Source: Ephydatia muelleri (taxonomy: Eukaryota; Porifera; Demospongiae; Spongillida; Spongillidae). Taken from it: a stretch of DNA of 64,000 nucleotides. The stretch lies in the NCBI GenBank assembly GCA_013339895.1, contig JABACO010000003.1:8477662-8541661 (forward strand). Direction: 5' to 3'. Below are positions 1 through 10,604 of this stretch, piece after piece; the stretch's first letter is position 1, and each line of letters begins with the position of its first letter. The notes below the pieces were generated by a model. The model had not been told where the DNA came from, made no database searches, and saw only the letters and a program-made list of their open reading frames with translations. The translations under genes and the position numbers were made by a program.

Positions 1-128
1 GAGATGCATCAGAGCTGGGATTTGAAAACACAATATCCCTCACAGTAGCATATTGTAACTGTATAATGTAAAGATTTTTACAAAAATATAAACACCTACA
101 AACTTTTAAATACAATGTATATAAGTAC

Positions 129-773
129 CTCTGTCCTTAGTGAAGGCTGAAGCCAACTGCAAGGCAGTGAAGTGCAGACAGTTTCACTTTGTATCCTTGC
201 TTTAGCCATGACAGCATATAACAAGGCAGCAATGTGCGAGCATGCTTCCCCAGCTCCTGCCATGCAGTTACAATGTGCACATATAATTGAACCACTGTAG
301 TTCAAACCAACCCATGGGCACAAGGGAGGAGCACTGCTTGCCTGACTGTGTTTAAACCTAAAATTATACCTATCAATGCCAGGTGTGTATTTAAAAAAAC
401 GTTTACTCACCTTAGCACGAAGTAGACAGGACTCTGCATTAATCTTCATCAAACCTACATTCGTGACATACCCAGCTGTAAAGTATGCCCAGGCTTCGGT
501 GCTCTTGTATGCTTTTAGTGATTCTTTTGTGTGAGGGCTAAGAGAATCGATTAAATAATTTAAAATGTCTGGGAACTCCACGTTAAGCCAATAATCGGGG
601 TCAGATTCCCAGTCCTCAGATGTTGTAGCGTACGGATCGCTGCATAAACCAAGGATTTCGAGCTTCTCATCGTACCTACGTTTGCCTCGAGCGTCAAGTT
701 GCTTAAAAAAATCTGATTCCCCCACCAGCGTTTGCTCCTGCAAATACAATCCATTGGTACGGTTGGTCGCCAT
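129..773 (-). CDS. SWIM zinc-finger protein, N-terminal part (YqaJ-type family)
   Basis: The reading frame starts at ATG 771-773 (MATNRTN) and contains a SWIM-like zinc motif, CNCMAGAGEACSH, followed by CTSLPCSWL. That layout is typical of large invertebrate proteins in which a SWIM-like region precedes a YqaJ-type nuclease domain. The nuclease would lie further downstream on this strand, beyond the left edge, so the gene is partial. A splice donor (GTACTT, complement of 123-128) follows the CSWL segment. A GTGAGT at 405-410 and an AG at 358-359 could bound a 53-base intron, but removing it puts a stop in frame, so I read straight through. An in-frame GTG upstream is a less likely start. It could be a host gene or cargo of a mobile element; family recognition is moderate. 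Confidence 0.6.
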
Positions 774-959
774 TCCTCCAATACATCGGTATGCATGGGG
801 ACGATGAATTACATTAAGATCACGCGCACGCAACTAGATAATCGCATTCATGTTTCTTCGAATAAGGTCTATATACTAAACATGGTACTATTCTGCTATA
901 TGCTTTAGAATATTGGAAAATGCTTCTGGTCCACCAAACCGTCGTCGCCACATAAATTC

Positions 960-1935
960 TGGGACCTCATTGGGCCTCTCCCAACAACCACAAATGGTAA
1001 CAAGCATGTGATAGTTGTGACGGATTATTTTTCTAAGTGGCCAGAAGCACGTGCATCTCCACATTGTAATTAATCATGGTACCAGTGATAGAAACGTAAC
1101 GCTTGCGCTGAAACATATGGCTAATTGAAAATTCAAAATTCTGTCCCCTATTATATCAGGGACCATGACGAAAGATGAGGTCATTTAGAAACTCTGCAAC
1201 ATTAATGGCTTCAGATTAATGTGAAAATGGCATTTCTGAGTTCTAAAATAAAATCAAAATCAGAATGCCTTTAATTTGCTGCAATGATCCAACCACATAT
1301 ATTTTTGTAATTATGTCATCCGCAGACAAAGGGATTGACAGAGCAGTTTAATCTAACACTAAACTTATTCAAGTAGTAAATGAAAAACAAAATGACTGTG
1401 ATAATCACATTAATGTTTAGCTACGGTATGATGCATGCTGTGTTTGCACGATAAATACATTACATTATTACATTTATTTACAGGACATCTCTTCATGCTT
1501 CTACTTTTCTAGTGCATATTTGGGAGGCAAAGCTTCCAATACATGTGCGAATGTAAAGTGCTGTGGGTGGTAACTCATAGCCACAAATCCTTACAGAATC
1601 TGAACGCCTTATACATATTGATGTTTTTATTCATCTTCAGGCCGAACAATATCGTGCAAAGGCCACGCAGAATATTCTCTGTGTACGAACTAGACAGAAA
1701 AAATATTATACAAATTATATCTTTAAAGTGGGGGACAAGGTATTGAAGTCAAATGCAAAGAATAGTCACAGACTGGGAGGCAAACTAGAGAAACCATGGC
1801 TTGGTCCTAACATCATTCACATAGACCTAGACAAGGGTAGATTGCCTGAAAATATTGGAAGGAAAATAATTGAAGGAAACCATCCACTGTGCTCGCTTAA
1901 TCGTTTTCTTGATCCAGTTGATATCTTGGACTAAT
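960..1935 (+). mobile_element. LTR-retroelement integrase fossil (Ty3/gypsy or GIN type)
   Basis: Two separated stretches read as integrase. At about 967-1060 is a core segment with the pattern GPLPTT..NK...VVTDYFSKWPEA. At about 1725-1930 is a tail with VGDKVL and GGKLEKPWLGP, typical of Ty3/gypsy integrases and the host GIN genes derived from them. The sequence between them is not continuous coding. It is an old, broken fragment; I see no flanking long terminal repeats. Confidence 0.6.
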
Positions 1936-2687
1936 GGTAATACTGCTGAAGATATTGTGCATGAACGTGACAGTGAGTGTGGCGGTGCGAATGATAGTGT
2001 GAGTAAACAAGAAATTGCTGGTGGAAAGGAATACATGTAGGTGACAGTGTAGACCATGATGATAATGATAGCTACAAGGCTTACCCATAACAAATTAAAG
2101 TTGTTGGAATTAATGAATGCTAGAAATGGCCACAGTCCAGAGCAGCATGTAATACTTGAAGCTGAGTTAGATAGCACTGTACTCGAGGAGCAGTTGTATT
2201 CTCCCAACATTTTACGTCTATGGCAGTCAGGAGCATTATGAAGCGAAAGAAGATGATTAAGCACTTAAAGTAAGTTACATTGCTGATTTTGCGAATGTTC
2301 CACTGATTATCAAAAATCTTTTACAGGATGCAGAACTGGATCTGAAGTAAGAGGAGTATGCATTGAGCAAAGACTAGATGTGTCTATATGGATAGACTTC
2401 CGCGGGTTTTTATGGTAAGTCCTTGGTGGAAATTTTGTTGTTGTCAACGAAGACCTGCACGCTGAGTTTGCCGAATTCATAGGGAAAGTTCTATCACACA
2501 TTGGAACAACAGAATTCAGCTACTTAAAGTGTGGTGCAGATCCACAAAAACCATGTTGAAGCCTGTTCATGTACTTGGAGAACATTTCTTTTCTCAGTCT
2601 GATGAAACCTAATGATCTGGATGAATCGTGCCAGTGGGTAAGCAATGAGCAAAGCTTCTTTTCCGATAAGGATTTCACCATTGATGG
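1936..2687. other. No recognisable gene
   Basis: Short open frames only. The stretch around 2320-2690 appears to continue on the far side of the transposon at 8322, so it was one piece before that insertion, but I do not recognise a product. Confidence 0.4.
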
Positions 2688-2695
2688 TTTACTAG
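2688..2695. repeat. Target site duplication, left copy (RAG1-like transposon)
   Basis: TTTACTAG here is repeated exactly at 8314-8321, directly outside the matching inverted ends. An 8-bp duplication is the length made by hAT-type and some other DDE transposases. Confidence 0.9.
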
Positions 2696-5600
2696 TAGGG
2701 TGTGTAACCTCCCCTGCATAATGAAAATCGATTTTTCCGAATACTTTTAAAACACTAATCGATTTTTCAGGTTTTTGTGGATCTGAAAATCGATTTTTCC
2801 GAATAGTTTAAAAAACAAAATCGATTTTTCCGAATAGGTTTTGCCAAATTTCCTGCCGAATACCTAGGTTATTCAGGTTATTTTGCTTGTGGAGTGCACA
2901 CTCAGAAGATAATTTATGTCTGCACAGAAATCCACCTGGTCTTGCACCCAAAATAGAGCTATGCATGTCAGTTGAAAAAACAGAGACACAAAGGTCTACA
3001 GTAGCATGCATGTGTTTGCCAAATAGAGTTTAATAAATTGTATGTCTTTACCATGCACTTGTACATATCCATAGTAATGTATCCAACACTAACCACGGAG
3101 ACCAGACATCACCATTATAAACTCACCCCACATCACCTACAATCACGTACTCCACTTACAATCATCCCACAATACTCCATTCCCGTTCTCGCTAAATGCA
3201 TATGAAATTTTCCATTAATAATGCTCTCTAATTCCTCCACATACTCAAACAGAGCGTGCATACTTACTTGAAGTGGGTGAGAAGTCTGTCATTCTGTTTC
3301 ACTCGCTAGCGCAATACTCAGATATGTTCACTTCGGTACCACTGTACAATAAAACAATGCAATACTAGTACTGGGTACATAAATTTATTGCTACTACATA
3401 TAACAACTCGTGGCATATACTAATGAACTTACGTGAAGACGACGATAACAGCACTGAGCTAGTACACGCTGTATATTTTGTATCCCCAATTGATGCACAT
3501 TAAATATTTTGTATTATATTACTATCTATTTACTCAATTATTGATTGCTTCCGATGTCGTTATGTATGTATAAATAGTAAAAACAACAGTGACGTGGTAT
3601 AACTCTAATTATCAATTGAAAATCATATCCGGATATCGTTATAAAAAGATATTCGAATAATGGACGAATTGTCGATGCTGACGACGAATACCTAAGTACC
3701 TCCGAATGGAGAAACATAAACCGGTTATTTCGAATAGATAAAATTCACTAATCGATTTTTCCGAGTAATGCTAAGTTGCTATTCGAACGGATAGGTCACG
3801 GCTGTCTGCTCTCATTGAACGCGTGGAAATTAGGCCCACGCTAAGAAATATTAGAACGATATTGAGGTCCCATAGCAACGACCCGGACAACCGATGACCT
3901 TTGGAATGTGCTATACACAAAGCATACGGAATATATTGAACACCTATAAGCCATACTATGCTAAAGAAACACCCCTGACCTTCCTGTGATCATATAAATC
4001 ACGTGCCCTTACCGTACAAAAACGTGTCAGTTTAGTGAATGGAAGTGAGGGACTTATTTCAGCGCGCATGGACCCCGTGAGTTGTAATGGCTATAGCCAC
4101 TCTCAGGAAGTTCCATGGGCTATAAAACAACGTTTTCCGTATACGTCTTATCTAGTTTTGCTTGTTTTTATTCCACACGTGCGGTCACGAATTTTCTGAA
4201 ATAGTTTTCAAACGGTCTAAAAGTAGCCATTTTGTTGGCTATTTGGTTATGTTATGTGTTTATATCATTACGCTTTTCGCTTCAGCTGTCAAGAGGATCT
4301 CACATGAGCGTGTGCGCAAAATGATAAAATCTGAAGCTTTTCTGATGTGTACTACAGCTCAGGAAGATTGAAGACGAACGTGCAGTGGTTTGCTGGTTGA
4401 AGATGTAAGTACAGAAAGTATTATGATTTTATTCTTTTTTTGGAGGAGGGATAGCAGCTACAACTTGTGGGGAAATACTTATTAGGTGTTCCTTCACTAT
4501 ACATAGGAGATGCTGTACTTTATCAGTAATTGCAGTGTATGATAGGCTAAGTCGTGTGAACTTAGCATGAATGGACTCAGCCCCTTGTTCGCCAAGTAGG
4601 CCAAATCCAACATGGAAAGATTTTGCCCATGGAACAGCATGGTCTTCCAATAGATGCATTTTTATGGGGACTGTTGCCTGGGGGAAGGATTCACGGAAGA
4701 ACGTCATGAACTCTCCCACGGCCTCCTCTGTAAAAATAGTTGTCATAGTCACATAAACACCTGAAGGTCCATTACCAACCTAAGGCATGAGCTTGTGTCT
4801 CATCAATGAAATTGTGGTCGTAGATGTTATGGCATCTTGCAAACATAGAGAATGCTTTAGCCAGGATCTCAGTACGATGTTCTGCCTGTGTAGATCGATG
4901 AGGCAATTTATTCTTGGCTATTTCACATAGAGACCTGCACAGCTTCTGAATGTTGCATTCCTGAAACAGTGTAGGAGATGCCTCATTCATGTGGTTGTAC
5001 GTATTGCACTTATGGTACCTTTAGAGCCTGATGTACATGATTTCCAACCAAAGCACCACCAAAATACTGTTGATGGTGCACTCCAATTGACTGTATAATG
5101 CATCATCCAACGCCTTAACAAAGGGGCCTTCTTTTTTAGAAAACCCCTTTTCCACAATAGCTTTAGATTTAGCTACCTCTGCTTCCTAGCAAAATCATGG
5201 CCTGTATTACACATTTTTTATGTGTAGTGCATATGGCTTACTAGTTTTCCAAGATATTTCTTTTTTTCTTCACATTGCACAAAAAAATCAGCGGTGACTG
5301 GGTCTTTCTCCCCAATCACCAGGGATACATATGTTGTCATTTGCTGCAATACAGCATATGCCTCCTCGGCTTGCTTTAGCTCAGATTGCAATGAGCAAAG
5401 CATTTGCAGCTTTTGGCTGTATGTGTCAAAGCTGGAGTGGGCTTCCTCACTTGAAAGCAGGGCTAGTTCAAGGTCGAGGGCATGACACTCATCTTCGAGC
5501 AAACCATAAAGCTTTGTAAAGATGCCCAATGTGATGTGAAGCCCGGGGGGGCAAACCTGGGTGTGTATGTGCACACGTATGTTGTGTATGCATGTATGTG

Positions 5601-8313
5601 TAGTTATGCAAAAATATTTTACGAAATGAATGTTTACCTGTTCAATAGGGATGTTGAATATAGGTTCCGTGATGCAGTTGTAAAAGTGCTTTACTTGTTT
5701 CCTGCGCACTCCTGATGCAATGTAGCGCTGATGGTCAGTGCATATGGATTCATATGTTCTTGGAGGTGCATGTCCTCTGGCTGAGAGAGGTTTTACCATG
5801 TTCTCATGGAAGACCAAGCAATACAAGCATGGGTAGCATCCTATAACAAAGGTGAAATATTGGTACGCATTTTTTTGGCCCCAGTTACTCACATACCACT
5901 TGCTCCAGATAGCCCATACATTCTAGTAATGAACTCGTAGTCCCCACACATGAACAACTTGATTGTGTATTGCCTGTTTGTGTAATGTTCATTTTATTCT
6001 TTATGCTGTCATGTTAGATAACTGTTCCTACCTCCATTGCATCCCTTGTAGATGTGCTACTTGATCTTTGTAACAGTCAAGTGCTATGCGGAGGTTGGTA
6101 ACAGTGTCGTCCGCTTCAAAGCAGCAAAACACGCAGGTGTTGTGGACTGAGTTAGGCGCTGCAACATTCACTATTTGGAAGTTCATCTTGAATGAGCCAC
6201 CTCCTTTGTCCCCTCCAAGCTTTAGCCATATCTCACTAGCAGGAATGACCCCATCATGCCAGGTAAGCCGTCCTGTCCTGCATTAGATTTCAAAACAAAT
6301 TAATTGTATATCTGGTGTGTGTGCCTTAAGCACCCCTAACCTTTGATTCTCTTCCAAAAGGTCAACAACCTTTAGAACCACATCTGGAATGTAAACTAAA
6401 GCAGCTACCCTAAGCTCCTCACCACCAGAAGTGGATGGAAATGAAAAGAGAGCCATCTCTCCTTTCAAGTTGCTGCCCACAATTCGTCTGCAGATGTAGC
6501 GCATCCTCTCCTCCCCAGCTAGAGATACTCCTGATGCTTTGAGCCACCTGGACAAGTAATAGGTTAATTTTTATGATGTGTATAAAGTTCTTTACCGTCT
6601 AAGAATTCTCAGTCTATTCCAGGGAATAGTAAGGCCAGTTTTAATGGCCAATACTTCAGCTGGGCTAATTGAGACGTTTGTTATCCCTGCCTTCTCCAGT
6701 AATGACTTCTTCTCTTCATCATTCAATGTGAGCACCTCACTCTCAAGCAGGGCTGATGGTTCCCCTCCACTGATGACACTTCTAGCTGTGTGCATCTCTG
6801 AACACCGTGTTTTGACAGTCCTGGAACAAGCAGCCGTAGTTGGATGTCGGGCTTTTGTTAACTTCATGAATATCATTGGCTACAAGGTATGGTCAAACAT
6901 AACATAACAATTTAAGTGGCACTGAATACACCTAACCGTCCCTCCTGTAGCCAGCTGTACTGTGGCTTGATCAGGACTGGTGGAGATGGCCCTCTTCAAC
7001 AATCCCGCTGCTTCTCTTTCCTCACCAGGAGTAAGGGATTGTGTGCACTCATGGTCTTCATAGTATCCAGCCTTTATGCACACTACACACTGAACCAGTA
7101 CATCTTTTAGCAGCAGTTGTATAAGGTTGGATGCTGGTTTGATCTCAGTGGAGACCAAGCCACCATCCAGCAAGCAGCAAGGGCACACTGTGGCTGAGGC
7201 TGTCACTCGCTCTACAATGCAACTGGTGCAGGCCAGCTTTCCACATGGTAGCTCAAGGGGCTGTGAAAGCACGTTTGCACATACCACACATTTCAACTCC
7301 TCAAGGACAGTCGTGTTGTTCTGGCTTCTGGAGGAGGGGCAATATTCCAGAGACGTGCAGCTACCATGTTTGGTGTGAGGCCTGGTTGACGTCCTCTGCC
7401 AACAGTGAGCTTTCTGGAGTTACCTCCTTTTGCAATAACTCTGAAGTGCTCACACACCTGTGTATTGCATAGGATGTTACATGTGTGAACTCTAGCAGGG
7501 ATGTAGTATATATGTACCTTACACCCTTCATTTCTATGTTCCTCCCATTCAAATGGTGTCAGCGTACACTTGTGGTGCACTTTTTCTGCCCTGGCACAGA
7601 TGATTCTCCTCATTGAAAGGTGACAGCACTCACAAAAGCGTTCTGGGTGCATGTGAGCAATGTCAGTGGAGGTGTTGATTGCAAAAGCTGTTAACAGATC
7701 ATCTGCGAATCCTTTGCACTCATAAGTGCTCTTCTTTTGCCCACTCTTCATTAGCCTCTTTCCACAAACTCTGCAGTGCAGCGGTAGTTGTTTTGTGTGG
7801 TAATCCATCCCTGTAACCCGCAACGTGCATCGATTATTCATAAGATACACTCGAGGTTTTCTGGTGACAGAAAATTCGTGACCAGATCTGGTTCGTCAGT
7901 TCCGTTACTGACATGCCTTGGCTTGACCGACAGACTAGTCTTACCTCCAGATCAACTTCGGGTAGCCCGTTCTATTCGATCTCGTTCCCACCTAACCGAA
8001 ATAAGTACCGCATGGGGTTATAAACACTGCTTGCGCATACGGTAGGCCTGAAATTTGGAAAGTGTGTGAGGACTATAAATAAAAGAGCATGAAAGGTTGT
8101 GTTGTATATTAGTTTAAAATATTGCATTACTACTTATTCTGAGAAGTTGTGAGCTTTGAAACATAAGCATTTTTAATGAGGTGTTTCTTCGCTATCTATT
8201 AGACAGGTACCGTAATGTTCTAATTATAAACCTAGTTTCCAGCCGCATACAACCGTGGGTTTTTGCAAATATCCGAATAACCCGAATAACCTGATAACCG
8301 GTTACACACCCTA
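2696..8313 (-). mobile_element. RAG1-like DNA transposon, apparently full length
   Basis: The element is 5618 bp, with 14-bp inverted ends (TAGGGTGTGTAACC at 2696-2709, its complement at 8300-8313) and a perfect 8-bp direct duplication outside both. Sub-terminal DNA on both sides is rich in TCGATTTTTCCGAATA-like and CCGAATAACC-like words. The only extended coding region is the minus-strand RAG1-like gene at 4429-7841. No kelch-repeat (RAG2-like) frame is visible. The ends do not resemble RAG signal sequences (CACAGTG) or ProtoRAG/Transib ends, and Transib-type enzymes leave 5 bp, not 8. Exact ends and duplication suggest a fairly recent insertion, although the gene has two one-base frame breaks. 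Confidence 0.9.
4429..7841 (-). CDS. RAG1-like transposase, 12 exons, two one-base breaks
   Basis: I read exons at 7841-7518, 7457-6937, 6879-6596, 6547-6341, 6277-6032, 5973-5897, 5840-5638, 5556-5242, 5185-5019, 4960-4780 and 4727-4429, and possibly one further upstream; introns are about 50-80 bases with GT-AG ends and matching phases. The product is about 940 aa. Seen in order: a CRVCGKRL...D..HMHPERFCECC zinc region like the RAG1 N-terminal region; a RING (LKCVVCANVLSQP...CTSC...CPCC); GGDKGGGSFKM (first acidic residue); PNS...FEADD (second); GDYEF...GLSGASG with CLYC, matching the RAG1 ZnC2 segment; YFGGALVGNH; and GLLGEQGAESIHAKF (third). Two exons are one base short of frame (within 7300-7345 and near 5095). 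Start is ATG 7841 or ATG 7808. The match covers both the N-terminal and the catalytic parts of RAG1. Confidence 0.82.
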
Positions 8314-8321
8314 TTTACTAG
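8314..8321. repeat. Target site duplication, right copy (RAG1-like transposon)
   Basis: TTTACTAG, identical to 2688-2695. Confidence 0.9.
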
Positions 8322-8625
8322 AAATGAAGAACAGCAGAGCATAATGACTACCAGCCAGTCTGCAGTATGTGGCAAAGGAGAGATGTGCTCTTCTTGGGTT
8401 GATATTAGTCCCGCGTGTGAAACACTCCACTGGACACAGCCATCAATGATTGTTGTGTCCCACTGCCCATTAGCAACAACTACTGAGGATTGCTGCAGAT
8501 CATGATATAATGGAAATTGCTTCTTTCGGTTTGTTTCTCTTGCAAAAATGAAGGATGCCTGTTCCTGGTGTCGAAATTTGGTACAGGGGTATATTCCAGT
8601 TTTCCTGTGCCACCATTTCTATTTC
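8322..8625. other. No recognisable gene
   Basis: Continuation of the sequence interrupted by the RAG1-like transposon; only short frames. Confidence 0.4.
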
Positions 8626-8629
8626 GCAT

Positions 8630-9045
8630 AAATACTTCAACCGGTTGTAAAAATTTCAACCGACCGGTTGCTATTTAATAGTTGAGTTGCTGGTGGCGTA
8701 CTGTTGCCATAATGCTGGGCACGACGAGAAATGAATAAGTGGACGACGGAGGGAAGAAGGCGCAGGTATCGATCTCATATTATAGCAACGCATTGCTGCA
8801 ATATACCGTTATTCATAGTAATGACGTGATGTACGTAAAAAGCGCGTGACGTCATGCAACTCCGGAATCCCCTAATGGTGAGTCAGCGCGCACTGTGTAC
8901 TGAGATATAGTGCGCACCATTACCACAATATTAGCAGCTAATTATGCAAAAATGATCAATTTTTAAACCGGAAATAACCGGAACGGGAACTGATATTGTA
9001 AACCACCTTAACCGACCGGTTTTGTTACAACCGGGTTTTTTCTAA
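8630..9045. repeat. Candidate short non-autonomous element
   Basis: CCGACCGGTT-rich ends face each other in inverted orientation (about 8636-8675 and 8995-9040), both with AACCGGTTGTAAAA-like words. No coding. I could not fix a target duplication. Confidence 0.4.
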
Positions 9046-9240
9046 ACTACCAGGTTTCGAGAATTAATCATGAGTGCCAGATTGTCTCGCCGCCCCGCGG
9101 GAAAATTCGTGCGGCGCAGGCCCGTGATCCATGTACGCACAGCTTCATTGCGCATGCAGGATGGATGCAGCGCAAGCATATCTGCAAAGCTACGAACGCG
9201 TCGGACGACTATTTAAAGCTTTAAATATAGTATAGAGAAA

Positions 9241-10057
9241 TGGGACAGTTTCCGAGAAAACTTCCTATGTTTTATAGCAATATAAAATAATTGTGTTATA
9301 ACGTTTGAATCGCTATATAGTCCGAACGGTAAAGGTTATAGGCTTCCTATTTTCAACACTTCATACTACACCATTGCTCTATGGTGAAGTACATTTTGGT
9401 GTCTTGCACTTGCTCCATACCAGCATTGCAACGTTTGATACCCCACCTGGTTCAAACCCAACATAACTTTCTGTAGGAGTAATCAAATTGCTTCAAATTC
9501 GGTTTGTAGATAGTGAGGTCCTATACCTATCTATTTGTTCTGTTCGTTAATTTTTATACTATCCGTTACGGAGATACAGTTGATCAAACTATGTGCACTT
9601 TTTCCCGCTCGATACGCGCCAGTGATATAATCACCGCCTCCCATACATTGAGCGGGACGCGATTTGCCCAAATCATTGGCGCGAATCGAGCGGGAAAAAG
9701 TGCACGTAGTTTGTTCAACTGTATCTCCGTAACGGATGGCATAAAAATTAACGAACAGAATAGGTAGATAGGTATAGGACCTCTCTATCTACAAACCGAA
9801 TTTGAAGCGATTTGATTACTCCTACAGAAAGTTATGTTGGGTTTGAACCAGGTGGGGTATAGAACGTTGCAATGCTGGCACGGAGCAAGTGCAAGATACC
9901 AAAATGTATTTCACCATAGAGAAATGGTGTAGTATGAAGTCATGAAAATAGGAAGTCGATAGCCTTTACCGTTCGGACTTTATAGCGATTCAAACGTTAT
10001 AACTCGATTATTTTATAATGTTATAAAACATAGGAAGTTTTCTCGGAAACTGTCCCA
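9241..10057. repeat. Foldback element with roughly 390-bp arms
   Basis: The sequence beginning TGGGACAGTTTCCGAGAAAA reads back in reverse complement to its end at 10057, with only scattered differences and a short centre near 9630-9675 (CCCGCTCGAT...ATCGAGCGGG). Open frames inside are by-products of the palindrome. Diverged single arms lie at about 53455-53800 and 54770-55095, so this is a family, not a local event. Confidence 0.85.
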
Positions 10058-10084
10058 AATGCTTCCGCATGTGCACAATATGAA

Positions 10085-10109
10085 GGGGGGGGGGGGGGGG
10101 GGGGGGGGG
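10085..10109. repeat. Poly-G tract (25 bases)
   Basis: Uninterrupted run of G directly beside the right end of the foldback. Length is prone to sequencing error. Confidence 0.8.
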
Positions 10110-10604
10110 AATCAATTTCAGCAATTTTTTGCTTGTCAAATAAGTTCTTCATCAATATAAGCATCTTGTGTTGTGATAAGTAATTCTTCAAACCGGCATT
10201 TGAATGGCACAGTAACAAATGCAGTTTGAAAATAATGCTATAACGTAATGCAATTTGAAATATATCAATTGTTTCTTCATAATCTGTAAACTGTGACCAT
10301 CCTGCCATGCAATGCAATTGCATACAACACGGCTGTTTCATTTCCATTGAACCTGTTACAAAAAGGCTACGCCTCTGGATACGAAATTTTTTCATAGCAA
10401 CGGACTTAATTACGACCTTAGCAACCAACATGGGCTTAAAGATGCTCCTTTTTACCACGAGGACTGTTTTTAACTCTTCTTTACACTTCGGATCCTACTT
10501 CTATATTGTCTGACGCTCTGAATGATGTGAGTTAATGCCGCTTATATTCTGTCGACAATATGTTACACGCTCGCGAATTCTGTGTGTGTTGTTTGAAAGA
10601 TTGC
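10110..10604. other. No recognisable gene
   Basis: A minus-strand frame of about 110 codons (10110-10458) resembles nothing I know, and its end is the translated poly-G run; I do not call it a gene. Confidence 0.35.

Noticed and set aside
358-410. 53-base intron in the SWIM-type gene
   Set aside because: Splice-like borders exist, but removing it brings a stop into frame; reading through keeps the zinc motif in frame.
2696-8313. RAG2-like partner gene in the RAG1-like transposon
   Set aside because: No kelch-type repeat frame is found on either strand within the element.
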